Source: Pseudomonadota bacterium (lineage in GTDB: Bacteria; Pseudomonadota; Gammaproteobacteria; Eutrophobiales; Eutrophobiaceae). From it: DNA of 35,515 bases. The stretch is taken from contig JACZSJ010000011.1 in the NCBI GenBank assembly GCA_022574295.1, positions 1 through 35,515 on the forward strand. The letters run 5' to 3'. This document shows, one piece after another, positions 9,198 to 17,105 of this stretch; the stretch's first letter is position 1, and every line of letters starts with the position of its first letter. The notes below the pieces were generated by a model. The model made no database searches. It saw only the letters and a list, made by a program, of their open reading frames with translations, and had not been told where the DNA came from. Position numbers and translations under genes: made by a program.

Positions 9198-10550
9198 GTG
9201 TCTCAAGAAAATAAGTTCCCTTTCCAAACACATGTAAAAGAAATTTTATCCGGATTTCCAGAAGCTGGGACATGCTGGATAGCATATAGCGGCGGGCTGG
9301 ATTCTCACGTGCTTTTGCATGTATTAGCGAACATCAAAAATGAAATTAAACCCGAATTGATGGCAGTTCATGTCAACCATGGTCTGAGTCGACATGCGGA
9401 ATCATGGCAGAAACATTGTCAGAGCGTATGTGAAAATTATGCAATTAAGATCCTGACTTTCACGATAGATATCGCTCAAAAAAACAATAAAGGGACTGAA
9501 GCATTTGCCAGAAAGAAACGTTATGAAATATTTGCTAACTTGATGATGGATCATGATTTATTACTGACGGCGCACCATCTTAATGATCAAGCGGAGACTA
9601 TGTTGCTACAATTGATCCGAGGATCCGGGCCGGATGGGTTGGCCGGTATGCCGCGATCCAGAGAATTTTCAAATGGATTCCTGGTCAGGCCCTTACTCGA
9701 TTACTCCAGAGAAGAAATTCATGAATATGCATTGAATGAATCTTTGCACTGGGTCGAAGATGAGAGTAACAAATTAAACCAATACGATCGTAATTACCTA
9801 AGAAATGAAATTATTCCTGGACTACTCACACGTTGGCCAGGCGCATTAAAGACAATTTGTCGTGCAACAAGACACCAGGCTGAGGCCAGGAATCTTATCA
9901 ATGAGATCGCAGAAAATGATTTAGAGGCTGCATGTAGGAACGCATGGTCAAAAATTGATTTGACTGAATTTGATAAGTTATCTCTGGTCAGAAAAAGGAA
10001 TGTCCTGAGAGCATGGATTAAAAGGAATCGCATGGAGATTCCTAATGCTCAGATTATTGAAAAGATCCATAATGAAGTTATTCATGCCAATAGTGAGAGA
10101 AATCCATGTATCAATTGGGAAGGAGCAGAGGTCAGGCGTTACCGGGGATTCCTATACATTATGCGGCCACTGCCTAATCACGATGTGAAAACGACAACCA
10201 TTTGGGATTTGAAAGAAAAACTAAACTTAACATCGGGTTGTCTAAAGGCAGACCTTAGCGAAGGTTGTGGTATCAGGAGAGAGATAATATCAAGTGACAG
10301 TGTAGAAATCAGATATAGGCAGGGTGGGGAAAGAATCAGGCCATCAGGCCGTGATCATTCACATGAACTAAAGAAACTGTACCAGGATGAGGGCGTGCTT
10401 CCATGGCTTCGTGATCGAATACCATTAATTTATTTTGAAAATGAATTAATTGCAGTGGGTGATTTATGGGTTGAACACAAATACGCAGCATCTCAGTCAG
10501 AGCCTGGCTGGCAGATAAAATGGGTCTGGAAATGGGAAGGAGGTTGGTGA
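9198..10550 (+). CDS. tilS: tRNA(Ile)-lysidine synthase TilS
   Basis: TilS attaches lysine to C34 of the CAU-anticodon tRNA-Ile, switching decoding from AUG to AUA. The N-terminal PP-loop is IAYSGGLDSHVLL. The adenylation domain continues with VHVNHGL and TAHHLNDQAETMLLQLIRG. A middle helical domain follows, then the TilS C-terminal domain (RYRQGGERIRPSGR, ELKKLYQDEGVLPWLRDRIP). Its 450 residues are in the normal range. The start is GTG, with no better in-frame ATG preserving the N-terminal region. The accA-tilS order is conserved in the class. Confidence 0.96.
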   Translation: MSQENKFPFQTHVKEILSGFPEAGTCWIAYSGGLDSHVLLHVLANIKNEIKPELMAVHVNHGLSRHAESWQKHCQSVCENYAIKILTFTIDIAQKNNKGTEAFARKKRYEIFANLMMDHDLLLTAHHLNDQAETMLLQLIRGSGPDGLAGMPRSREFSNGFLVRPLLDYSREEIHEYALNESLHWVEDESNKLNQYDRNYLRNEIIPGLLTRWPGALKTICRATRHQAEARNLINEIAENDLEAACRNAWSKIDLTEFDKLSLVRKRNVLRAWIKRNRMEIPNAQIIEKIHNEVIHANSERNPCINWEGAEVRRYRGFLYIMRPLPNHDVKTTTIWDLKEKLNLTSGCLKADLSEGCGIRREIISSDSVEIRYRQGGERIRPSGRDHSHELKKLYQDEGVLPWLRDRIPLIYFENELIAVGDLWVEHKYAASQSEPGWQIKWVWKWEGGW

Positions 10551-10562
10551 CCAGAAACCTGC

Positions 10563-11408
10563 ATGGAGGTGTCTATAAGTGTATTAAACAGGCCTTGGTG
10601 CCTTGGAATCAACTATGTTAGAAAACATAACATGACAGCAAAAAACACATTAAATAGATTGATTAGCGCAATCAAAAATATATTTTCCCGATTTGAAACA
10701 TCTCCTTGTGTCCACATTGATAGTAATGATTCTGGCGGTCACTCGATACTAGATATGAGGCAAAAGGAGAAGCATATCTATGGTGAAGATAGAATTAAAC
10801 AACAAAAACTCTATGAGAAGTGGGTTGTAAAAGAAAGTTGGCATCTAAAAAATCAGGCAATTCCATTACTGCTCTCAATGGATCCTGAAAACGTTTCGAT
10901 ATCATTATGTGATGAAGAGATCAAACAAAAATATCAGGATTTATGGGAGCATGCCCAGCATTGCGTTGAACAAGAATTACTTTTTGTTCTGAATCGGGAG
11001 TGTCCAGTAGATGAGTGGGAAGCAAGTCCTATTGATGTTTATAAATGGGCGGCAATAAGTCGAGTGGAACTGCCAAAAGAATTGTCACCCTTAATGGAAT
11101 TTGTAATGAAGTCACTGGTTTCCAGTACGAATTTTAGTAATAATTCGCGTAGTAGTAAAAAACAGGATGATGTTTCAGCCGACAGGGGCAAGGAACGTAT
11201 TTTGGGTGCTGCGTTGTCAATGTTAGCGGCTTATCCAGAACGGTGTCGGAATAAAAAAGGTCGCGTGAGGGCTGAAAATATTCTTAACTTAATCAATGAA
11301 AATGAAAATGCCTTGTTCGGAGAAAAAATACCTGAATTGTCATTTACAGTAGGCTTAGATATTATTAATCAGTGGCTCAAGATAAACGGAACTAAAGCAA
11401 GCACTTGA
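10563..11408 (+). CDS. Unrecognised protein encoded downstream of tilS
   Basis: I do not recognise a family. The product is 281 residues from ATG 10563, or 258 from ATG 10632, which gives a tidier basic N-terminus (MTAKNTLNRLISAIKNIFSRF). Neither start has a clear ribosome binding site; the first is only 12 bp after tilS. The protein looks soluble and mostly helical, with no signal peptide or membrane segment. The middle is rich in Trp, Glu and Gln (EKWVVKESWHLKNQAIPLL). The best-conserved-looking part is the end, ERILGAALSMLAAYPERCR followed by a charged helix. Codon use resembles the neighbours, so it is probably a real gene in the tilS operon. Confidence 0.75.
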   Translation: MEVSISVLNRPWCLGINYVRKHNMTAKNTLNRLISAIKNIFSRFETSPCVHIDSNDSGGHSILDMRQKEKHIYGEDRIKQQKLYEKWVVKESWHLKNQAIPLLLSMDPENVSISLCDEEIKQKYQDLWEHAQHCVEQELLFVLNRECPVDEWEASPIDVYKWAAISRVELPKELSPLMEFVMKSLVSSTNFSNNSRSSKKQDDVSADRGKERILGAALSMLAAYPERCRNKKGRVRAENILNLINENENALFGEKIPELSFTVGLDIINQWLKINGTKAST

Positions 11409-11452
11409 TAATCAACTTGCAACTTGGGGGGGCAAAGATGAACCCTTAAAAG

Positions 11453-12985
11453 CTAATTTACAGACGGTATCCTTGTATCTTGTATGATAGTGTCTTCTTC
11501 CAACTGATAATCTGTGGGCATTAACGTGAATCTAAGCTCTACATCTCCAATTTCTATCACATCACTTTCATTCAGTTTATATCTGCCAATTTTTTCACCA
11601 TTAACAAAGACACCATTGAGTGAATTCAGGTCTATTATGGTGAATTCATCCCCTGTATCCCGATGAATTTCTGCATGACGTCTGGAGACTGAAGCGTCTC
11701 TTAATGTGATCTCGTTATTTTTGCTACGACCAAGTCTACAGGTGCTTCTGATGATCGGGTATCTCACCATTGGGTCATCATGAGTTATCAGGAAGGCATA
11801 CGGTTTTACTTCCGGGGAATTCACTGTAGTCAGCTGATTTTTATTCTGTCGCCTTAACGATATAAAAAAAGTAGCAATTGTCAGAATTATTAATATAAAC
11901 AGTGCGACAGGTATGCCATACCATAGCCAGCTCTCAAGAGGATTGGTCTTTTGTGCCTGTGCCACGATCTGGATCGGTATGTTTGCCTGGGATTCACTTT
12001 TGCCTTGTTTTTCTTTGAGGAGAGGTATTTGCTGAATAATCGTTGTTGGCATCTGTATTACAGGTGGAGAAACAAATACAACGGGTACGGGAATAGCCGT
12101 AGTACCGATATCTGTTTCAAAATTGAGTATGATATTTGTTTCGCCATTCACCCTGTTGTTGATTATTCTGCCCAATGGAATACTGAAGCCTCCGCCATTA
12201 TCAAGACTGGCAAAAGGCTGATGTAAAAAATTGGGTGAAATATCAAATTGATAATTGGCCTCTACAAATATGCCCCCGGTTTCTTCGCTGAGCCTTCTTA
12301 AGGTCTGCAGTGAGACGGATTGCGCGACAGATCTCGGATAACCGATGCTTGTTATAATAATTCCTGCTTTTCTTGCCGCATTAACAACATCATTGTGAAA
12401 ATAGGCTTTATCTTCTGCCAGCCCATCGGAAAAAAGGAAGATCGACTTTCTGGCAGCATCAACATCTCTGAATAGTACGATGGCCTCAAGCATATTTCTG
12501 TACAATTCTGTTGTGCTACCGATTGCCTTCAATCTTTTTGCTGCATTATTTATGGTTGTAATATCTGAACCAATCGGGGCTTCTAATTGCAATTCCTTAT
12601 CAAAGCTGGCAAGACCAAAACGATGATAATCTTTAAATGATGACAAAATTGTCTTTATATGCTCAATATTTTTGTCGATAACATTTTGTCGTGCGGGATC
12701 ACTGGTATCGACCAGAAATAGTATCGCAGTGATTTCATCTGGATGAGGGTAGGAATCCCCTTCCTTGATAAGAAGGTTTGTATTTTCGTATTCAGCTGAT
12801 ATAGACAGAACAGGAGCCGCAGTACTATTTCTATAATGACATGATAAAACCTGTTTGTCCCTTGATTGCTGACAAGTGACAACCATGTCGTTGGAGATAT
12901 GATAGAGCGTATCGGCTTGTGTTATTGCTGTGATTAAAAATAGTTGCAACAACACCACAAAATTGAGATATTTCATGCTCTTCAT
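11453..12985 (-). CDS. Transmembrane protein with periplasmic vWA domain and cytoplasmic FHA domain
   Basis: About 510 residues from ATG 12985, chosen because a signal peptide (residues 1-24, ending ITQA) follows directly and a GAGAG sequence precedes it. Earlier in-frame TTG/ATG starts exist at 13033 and 13009. A vWA-like domain spans ~85-250: the metal site reads DTSDP at 93-97 instead of DxSxS, with GSTTELY near 156 and FSDGLAED near 186. A membrane helix lies at ~354-377. The FHA domain (~412-495) is canonical: LGRSKNNEI, SVSRRHAEI, LNSLNGVFVNGE. The topology puts vWA outside and the phosphothreonine-binding FHA domain inside. It is the last gene of the motor-like operon. Confidence 0.88.
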   Translation of the reverse strand: MKSMKYLNFVVLLQLFLITAITQADTLYHISNDMVVTCQQSRDKQVLSCHYRNSTAAPVLSISAEYENTNLLIKEGDSYPHPDEITAILFLVDTSDPARQNVIDKNIEHIKTILSSFKDYHRFGLASFDKELQLEAPIGSDITTINNAAKRLKAIGSTTELYRNMLEAIVLFRDVDAARKSIFLFSDGLAEDKAYFHNDVVNAARKAGIIITSIGYPRSVAQSVSLQTLRRLSEETGGIFVEANYQFDISPNFLHQPFASLDNGGGFSIPLGRIINNRVNGETNIILNFETDIGTTAIPVPVVFVSPPVIQMPTTIIQQIPLLKEKQGKSESQANIPIQIVAQAQKTNPLESWLWYGIPVALFILIILTIATFFISLRRQNKNQLTTVNSPEVKPYAFLITHDDPMVRYPIIRSTCRLGRSKNNEITLRDASVSRRHAEIHRDTGDEFTIIDLNSLNGVFVNGEKIGRYKLNESDVIEIGDVELRFTLMPTDYQLEEDTIIQDTRIPSVN

Positions 12986-13057
12986 AACAATAGTCTGCTC
13001 TCTCAACATATCGATTTTTGATTTATTTATCAAGTTTTATTTCCCAGGTTTTATTTC

Positions 13058-13567
13058 TCAGGAAACAGGGGGTCCGGCAGATCGTAAATATTGTATGTCC
13101 AGACTCTTTTGCCCAATTTCTGATGAATCAACCACTTCTTGTTGCATCATGCTATCTTCCTCGTATTCTCCAAGTTGAGGGATACCTCGGTCAATCTTTG
13201 ATTGAACATTGATAATTTTTTCGTGTAGTAAGCTAGAGTATGGGAGCACATATGCTCTTGGCAAGACACGAGTGGTGATATCCTCAACTTCTTTCAGCCA
13301 CAGAAAAATAGAGCCTTCTTCTCCTGTTAATTTATCAGGTTGGTGTACTGCTGTAGCAAGTAATCTGAAATGCGCAGGCAATTTTTGACTTGTAGGCCAG
13401 CCTAGTAATGGGGGAAATGAAAAATAAGAAACGATATAAAAAACCGATGTGATGATAATTGTGATGGCCTTAAGCTGCCATGACCATTTTGAGTACAAAT
13501 TAATGCTCAGTAATAATACTGCCAATAGAATATACGCAGCTATTAGACCAGAAATTCCCAGAGTCAT
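13058..13567 (-). CDS. Two-TM inner-membrane protein of the motor-like operon (unknown family)
   Basis: The 169-residue product begins with two hydrophobic segments, ~6-22 (SGLIAAYILLAVLLLSI) and ~33-50 (KAITIIITSVFYIVSYF), joined by a short basic loop. A ~115-residue soluble region follows. It contains PPLLGWPTSQKLPAHFRLLA, then an acidic C-terminus. I cannot name a family. It lies between the ExbD-like gene (79-bp gap) and the vWA-FHA gene on the same strand. The inferred role is an accessory inner-membrane subunit of the same complex. Confidence 0.8.
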   Translation of the reverse strand: MTLGISGLIAAYILLAVLLLSINLYSKWSWQLKAITIIITSVFYIVSYFSFPPLLGWPTSQKLPAHFRLLATAVHQPDKLTGEEGSIFLWLKEVEDITTRVLPRAYVLPYSSLLHEKIINVQSKIDRGIPQLGEYEEDSMMQQEVVDSSEIGQKSLDIQYLRSAGPPVS

Positions 13568-13646
13568 TGTTTAAATACCCCTTATTCTTTGATTTTTGAT
13601 GTTTAAAAAATATATCAATCAAACTAGTTGATAAAGCATCATTGTT

Positions 13647-14240
13647 TTATTCCAGAGAGACTAACTGCTTTGGTATGAAATTCAACTTCGATATTTTACC
13701 ATCTCTGCCAATACTGAATCGAAGAGCAGTTTTTTCATCACCAGTTTTTTCCATTTTAATCGTTCCATAATAGACAACTTCCAGTGATGGATTGACTTTA
13801 ACCAGACGGACATTGACATCAACAGGTTTCCCCGTTTCTGATGCGTAATAATGTAAATTAACGACATACTCACCTTTAACAATGCCACGGATTGTAACAA
13901 TCTCCTGATTCAGCGGATTTTCTACTTCCTCGCCATTGATAATGATTGTGTCATTCAATTTTCCTCTGTCATCACGGTCAAGGTGTATTAAACCTGCTTC
14001 TTTATTTCTAAACCAGATTATTCTGCCATCAGGATCTTCAACCCAGGTATCAATATCATCAGGGTTGTTGTCTTCCCAGGTGATTGTGATGATATATTCT
14101 GCTTTTGGGTCAATGATACCGCTCTTGGCTTCCGGATTCATGAACATGATGGCCACAAGAAACAGGAATGTAAATCCAAGCAATGCGTTGAATAACAAGT
14201 CGGTAAAAGGATCAGATTTAAATCTTTCTCTGGCAGACAT
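13647..14240 (-). CDS. ExbD/TolR-like proton-channel subunit with an unusual periplasmic domain
   Basis: In this 197-residue protein the first 40 residues copy the ExbD/TolR plan: a short cytoplasmic N-terminus, then one helix beginning DPFTDLLFNALLGFTFLFLV. D13 sits where the ion-carrying Asp of ExbD is found. The rest is not the ExbD fold. It reads EYIITITWEDNNPDDIDTW, then VEDPDGR and HLDRDDRGKLND, an Asp/Asn-rich beta domain that looks able to bind calcium, then TIRGIVKGEYVVNLHYYAS and a C-terminal strand region. It lies 4 bp after the MotA/ExbB-like gene, so the two probably pair as channel subunits. The ExbD assignment rests on the TM motif and context. Confidence 0.82.
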   Translation of the reverse strand: MSARERFKSDPFTDLLFNALLGFTFLFLVAIMFMNPEAKSGIIDPKAEYIITITWEDNNPDDIDTWVEDPDGRIIWFRNKEAGLIHLDRDDRGKLNDTIIINGEEVENPLNQEIVTIRGIVKGEYVVNLHYYASETGKPVDVNVRLVKVNPSLEVVYYGTIKMEKTGDEKTALRFSIGRDGKISKLNFIPKQLVSLE

Positions 14241-14244
14241 ATTT

Positions 14245-14983
14245 TTAATTTAACCTCGGTAAAACGTACACACGAGTAAGATGCCTGATTGAAGCAATTA
14301 AATCATCAGCACTGCGATCCAGCATTTGATATTGTGTTGCTGCCAACACACTACACACCAGTCCAGCCAGCGTTGTGTACAGGGCAGTACCCATGCCAGA
14401 ACTCATGTAAGCGAGTATTTTTTGCATGGTTGTGACATCAAAATCTGTAATGTTGGAGACCGAATCCAGCATAAGGATAAATCCTACGATTGTTCCTAAT
14501 AAGCCCATCTTGATCATGACATCTGCTGTGAACCAGCCAATATCATGGGGGGATTTTAATTTTGATTCATAATATTCGATATGATCATAACTTGTATTTC
14601 TAATTTCAGGGTTATTTTTTTCAGCATTTGTTTTGCTGATGAGGTCGTGTATATAGTCAGTTACCAGACAGTCAGGAAGAAATTTCTCGTTGTTAATTTT
14701 GACTTTATTATCTGAAGTAGCCAATTTTAAATCTTTTTCTTTAACAATCATTAATTCAACAATTCTGGAGTTATTAATCTGTGATGAAATATGAAAGACT
14801 CTCCTTGCACAGTGAATTGTTACGCAACCGTATAACAGGGAGATGGCTATAGATATTTTACTGCGATCTGTAGAAAACAGGAGGGAAAGGACGCCTTGAT
14901 GCCATGCCAGTAGTAGCAGGAAAAAAAACGATGCTAGTAAATATTAACCAGACAAGAAACAAATGATGTTCATGTTTTTGCAT
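14245..14983 (-). pseudogene. MotA/TolQ/ExbB-like proton-channel subunit, frame broken in an 8-T run
   Basis: An uninterrupted frame from ATG 14751 gives only 168 residues, with the channel signature (MGLLGTIVGFILML, YMSSGMGTALYTTLAGLVCSVLAA) but no N-terminal helices and no ribosome binding site. Upstream the same frame continues through a second helix (ISIAISLLYGCVTIHCARRV) and a first helix (LLLLAWHQGVLSLLF). This joins, after deleting one T from the run at 14921-14928, to an ATG at 14983 with AGAGG seven bases upstream (MQKHEHHLFLVWLIFTSIVFF in two parts). The corrected gene is exactly 246 codons. It may be a sequencing error, a fresh null mutation, or expression by slippage; I favour an intact gene in life. 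Confidence 0.85.
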
Positions 14984-15015
14984 TTTTATGCCTCTATTGA
15001 TTATTTCTGGGGCGA

Positions 15016-15522
15016 TTATTCTGATCTAACAGGCTTCCGATCATACACTAACAGCCAATCGTCAGCGGCATAGTCAACAATTTCACGGATCAGCTCATTC
15101 ATTTTTTGCATATGTAATTTGAGCTCATTATCCTTCATTTCCTCTGGCCATAATGGTGCAGTAATGTTGACCCTGGCACCATTTTGACGAACTGTTATTC
15201 GTCCTGGACAAGAACTGATCATATTCGGATCCAGTTCGAGCATCTTCTTCGCGTAGTTCAGGTTACAATAGAGAAGTACCTCGTAGTCTGGAAAATCCGG
15301 ATTATTTCTGTCTCTAATTGCCTTGCCAATATGTAGATGACTGGTCAGACGAAAGTTACGTTCGGTAATAGCGAAGATTGCATCATCAAGAACCTCTTCG
15401 AAAGGTTTATTGGTTTCTATCTGATAGTAATCATTGTGGTTGATATTTTCATCAACTTCAATAGAACATCCTGACTGCATGAAGAGAATGAAAAAGGCAA
15501 GGGATAGACCGGAACATTTCAT
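15016..15522 (-). CDS. DUF302-family lipoprotein
   Basis: This 168-residue protein has a short hydrophobic leader ending FMQSGCS, where Cys19 is a probable lipidation site (the lipobox is not ideal). The body shows DUF302 features: EEVLDDAIFAITERNFRLTS, IGKAIRDRNNPDFPDYEVLL, YCNLNYAKKMLELDP, then a buried-core strand and GRITVRQNGARVNI. DUF302 proteins are small alpha/beta proteins with no established reaction. The start ATG (15522-15520) overlaps the transpeptidase stop by one base (TAATG), so the two are translationally coupled. The gene ends 32 bp before the corrected channel-subunit start. Confidence 0.87.
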   Translation of the reverse strand: MKCSGLSLAFFILFMQSGCSIEVDENINHNDYYQIETNKPFEEVLDDAIFAITERNFRLTSHLHIGKAIRDRNNPDFPDYEVLLYCNLNYAKKMLELDPNMISSCPGRITVRQNGARVNITAPLWPEEMKDNELKLHMQKMNELIREIVDYAADDWLLVYDRKPVRSE

Positions 15523-16121
15523 TATTCGTTAATAATGACCCTCGTACCTATTCCGACATATTTTTTTAAATCATTGATTTCTTCATTAGTTAACGCGATA
15601 CAACCTTGCGTCCAGTTAATCTCACTATGAATAGCAAGTTTTTGTTCAGTGGTATCTCCCAGACCGTGTATGCCTATATAACCACCTAGTTTTGTGTCCT
15701 GTGGAGCTACTTTGTCATGCTTGATTGCAGTGGTAATATTTTTAAATTCAATGGCACTGATTACTTTATTTTTATATCCATACCAGGCATCTAACAGGTT
15801 GGGATAGTCAAGCTGCATAAAATAATGGAACCTACTATCACCTTTGAATTTAACAATTTTGTACACGCCCAAAGGTGTTTTTTCATCTCCCAGTTTTCTT
15901 TTGGCACCATTACCACCTTTCCCGTAGGCAATATGAAATAGCTTAACAACCTGTTTGCCGTCCATCACTTTAAGTTCCTGAGATGTTCTGGAGATAACTA
16001 AATTATATTTGCCTTCCACTGCAGAAATATTGCTGCATAGCAACAATAATAAACAGATGAGGTAACACTTGCAAAGATTGTGAGTGCGCATTGTCACTGT
16101 ACGAGCACTTGAATTTTTCAT
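15522..16121 (-). CDS. L,D-transpeptidase (YkuD family), periplasmic
   Basis: The 199-residue product carries an N-terminal export signal (CKCYLICLLLLLCSNISAVEG) and one YkuD domain. Visible are NLVISRTSQELKVMDGK, RKLGDEKTPLGVYKI, and the catalytic block IGIHGL...LAIHSEINWTQGCIAL. In that block TQGC replaces the usual SHGC or SRGC around the nucleophilic Cys. Such enzymes make 3-3 peptidoglycan cross-links, attach proteins to peptidoglycan, or cut such links; the sequence does not say which. The start could also be ATG 16091. It is the first gene of the minus-strand run that continues through DUF302 and the motor genes. Confidence 0.92.
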   Translation of the reverse strand: MKNSSARTVTMRTHNLCKCYLICLLLLLCSNISAVEGKYNLVISRTSQELKVMDGKQVVKLFHIAYGKGGNGAKRKLGDEKTPLGVYKIVKFKGDSRFHYFMQLDYPNLLDAWYGYKNKVISAIEFKNITTAIKHDKVAPQDTKLGGYIGIHGLGDTTEQKLAIHSEINWTQGCIALTNEEINDLKKYVGIGTRVIINE

Positions 16122-16225
16122 TTGCTATGAATTTCTAGCCCAGATTATTTTCTGGCTATTTTATCTGGAAAAGCACAGATACGGTAATCAAAAGATTGAA
16201 AATTCTGCTAATATTACCTCATGTC

Positions 16226-16255
16226 GCTGAGCAGCTGAGGGTGCTCGGCTTTTTT
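16226..16255 (+). terminator. Possible rho-independent terminator upstream of cytochrome b561
   Basis: GCTGAGCA (16226-16233) can pair with TGCTCGGC (16242-16249), with one G-U, over an 8-base loop, and six Ts follow. The orientation is plus, yet the gene upstream on that strand is far away and the next plus gene starts at 16352. It could end read-through antisense to the transpeptidase operon, or act as an attenuator in a b561 leader. No promoter is clear. Confidence 0.4.
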
Positions 16256-16351
16256 ATTGCATAAAACTAATGCGTCTAAAACAGCGTGTTTGGAAAAATC
16301 ACCCTGAAAAAGACTATTTCTGTGGCAGCCTATGAGCGGAGTTGACTTTGA

Positions 16352-16894
16352 ATGATGACTGATCAGGAGAGATATAGCAGAACCGCAATGTTTTTGCACT
16401 GGGTGATGGCAATTCTGTTGATCACCCTATTTGGTCTGGGATGGTATATGGTGGATTTACCAAAAGGAAGTGATGAGAGAAGCTGGTTTTTTGCCTTGCA
16501 TAAGTCCATCGGACTGACAATGGCCTTACTAGCCTTGATAAGGCTTGCCTGGCGTTTCACACATGCGCCTCCCGCATTACCTGAATTTATTACAGGGTTT
16601 AAACGACAACTCGCCGGATTGATTCACTGGCTGCTCTATCTGGCAATGTTTATACAGCCCGTATCCGGTTACATTTCTTCATCGTTCAGTGGATACAAAA
16701 CAAAAATATGGGGCTTGCCACTTCCTCATTGGGGATGGAAATCTCCCGTATTAAACGAGATTTTTACAGATATACACGTGGCTAGCTCTATCACCCTACT
16801 GTGTCTGATAGTGATCCACTTAGGTGGTGTGATCATCCATGTATGTAGAGGTGAAGTGAGTATCTTGAGAAGAATGATTCCGGCCAGGAAATGA
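16352..16894 (+). CDS. Cytochrome b561 family di-haem membrane protein
   Basis: The 180-residue protein has four membrane helices: FLHWVMAILLITLFGLGWYM, FALHKSIGLTMALLALIRLA, IHWLLYLAMFIQPVSGYISS and IHVASSITLLCLIVIHLGGV. Histidines in each helix are placed as in the bacterial b561 family (HW in helix 1, HK in helix 2, HW in helix 3, H..H in helix 4) and should ligate two b haems. Family members pass electrons between quinol and partners, or oxidise superoxide (E. coli CybB). ATG 16355 is an equally good start. No partner periplasmic protein gene is adjacent, and the gene appears monocistronic. Confidence 0.93.
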   Translation: MMTDQERYSRTAMFLHWVMAILLITLFGLGWYMVDLPKGSDERSWFFALHKSIGLTMALLALIRLAWRFTHAPPALPEFITGFKRQLAGLIHWLLYLAMFIQPVSGYISSSFSGYKTKIWGLPLPHWGWKSPVLNEIFTDIHVASSITLLCLIVIHLGGVIIHVCRGEVSILRRMIPARK

Positions 16895-17000
16895 ATTCAT
16901 CAAGAAGGATGCAGGTACTTAAGGATTTGTCAGAAAGCGCGAAGCCTGCCCTTGGGGTACAAGAATCCTGACCACCCCATCCATGGGCATAAACCATGGG

Positions 17001-17102
17001 CATGGTCGCTTCTGCGCATCCGTGCGCCCGCGACATACCGTACGTCCTGTACATGGTCGCTCCTGCGCATCCGTGCGCCCGCGACATACCGTACGTCCTG
17101 TA
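17001..17102. repeat. Two tandem 51-bp GC-rich hairpin repeats
   Basis: Bases 17001-17051 and 17052-17102 are copies of a 51-bp unit that differ at one position (C/T at the 11th base). A third copy begins (CAT) before A-rich sequence takes over. Each unit can form nested stems: GTCGC with GCGAC around GCGCA with TGCGC. It also holds the near-palindrome CCGTACG. Just upstream CCATGGGCAT is itself repeated (16981-16990 and 16994-17003). The GC content is far above the surroundings. The unit resembles a dispersed intergenic repeat, but no other copy lies in this window. Confidence 0.8.
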
Positions 17103-17105
17103 CAT

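Noticed and set aside
11453-14983. Zorya-type defence system, because of a MotA-like gene beside an ExbD/MotB-like gene
   Set aside because: No OmpA-like peptidoglycan-binding domain, no ZorC, helicase or nuclease gene; the neighbours are a transpeptidase, DUF302 and a vWA-FHA protein.
17001-17102. Possible CRISPR array
   Set aside because: The two units abut with no spacers, and no cas gene is present.
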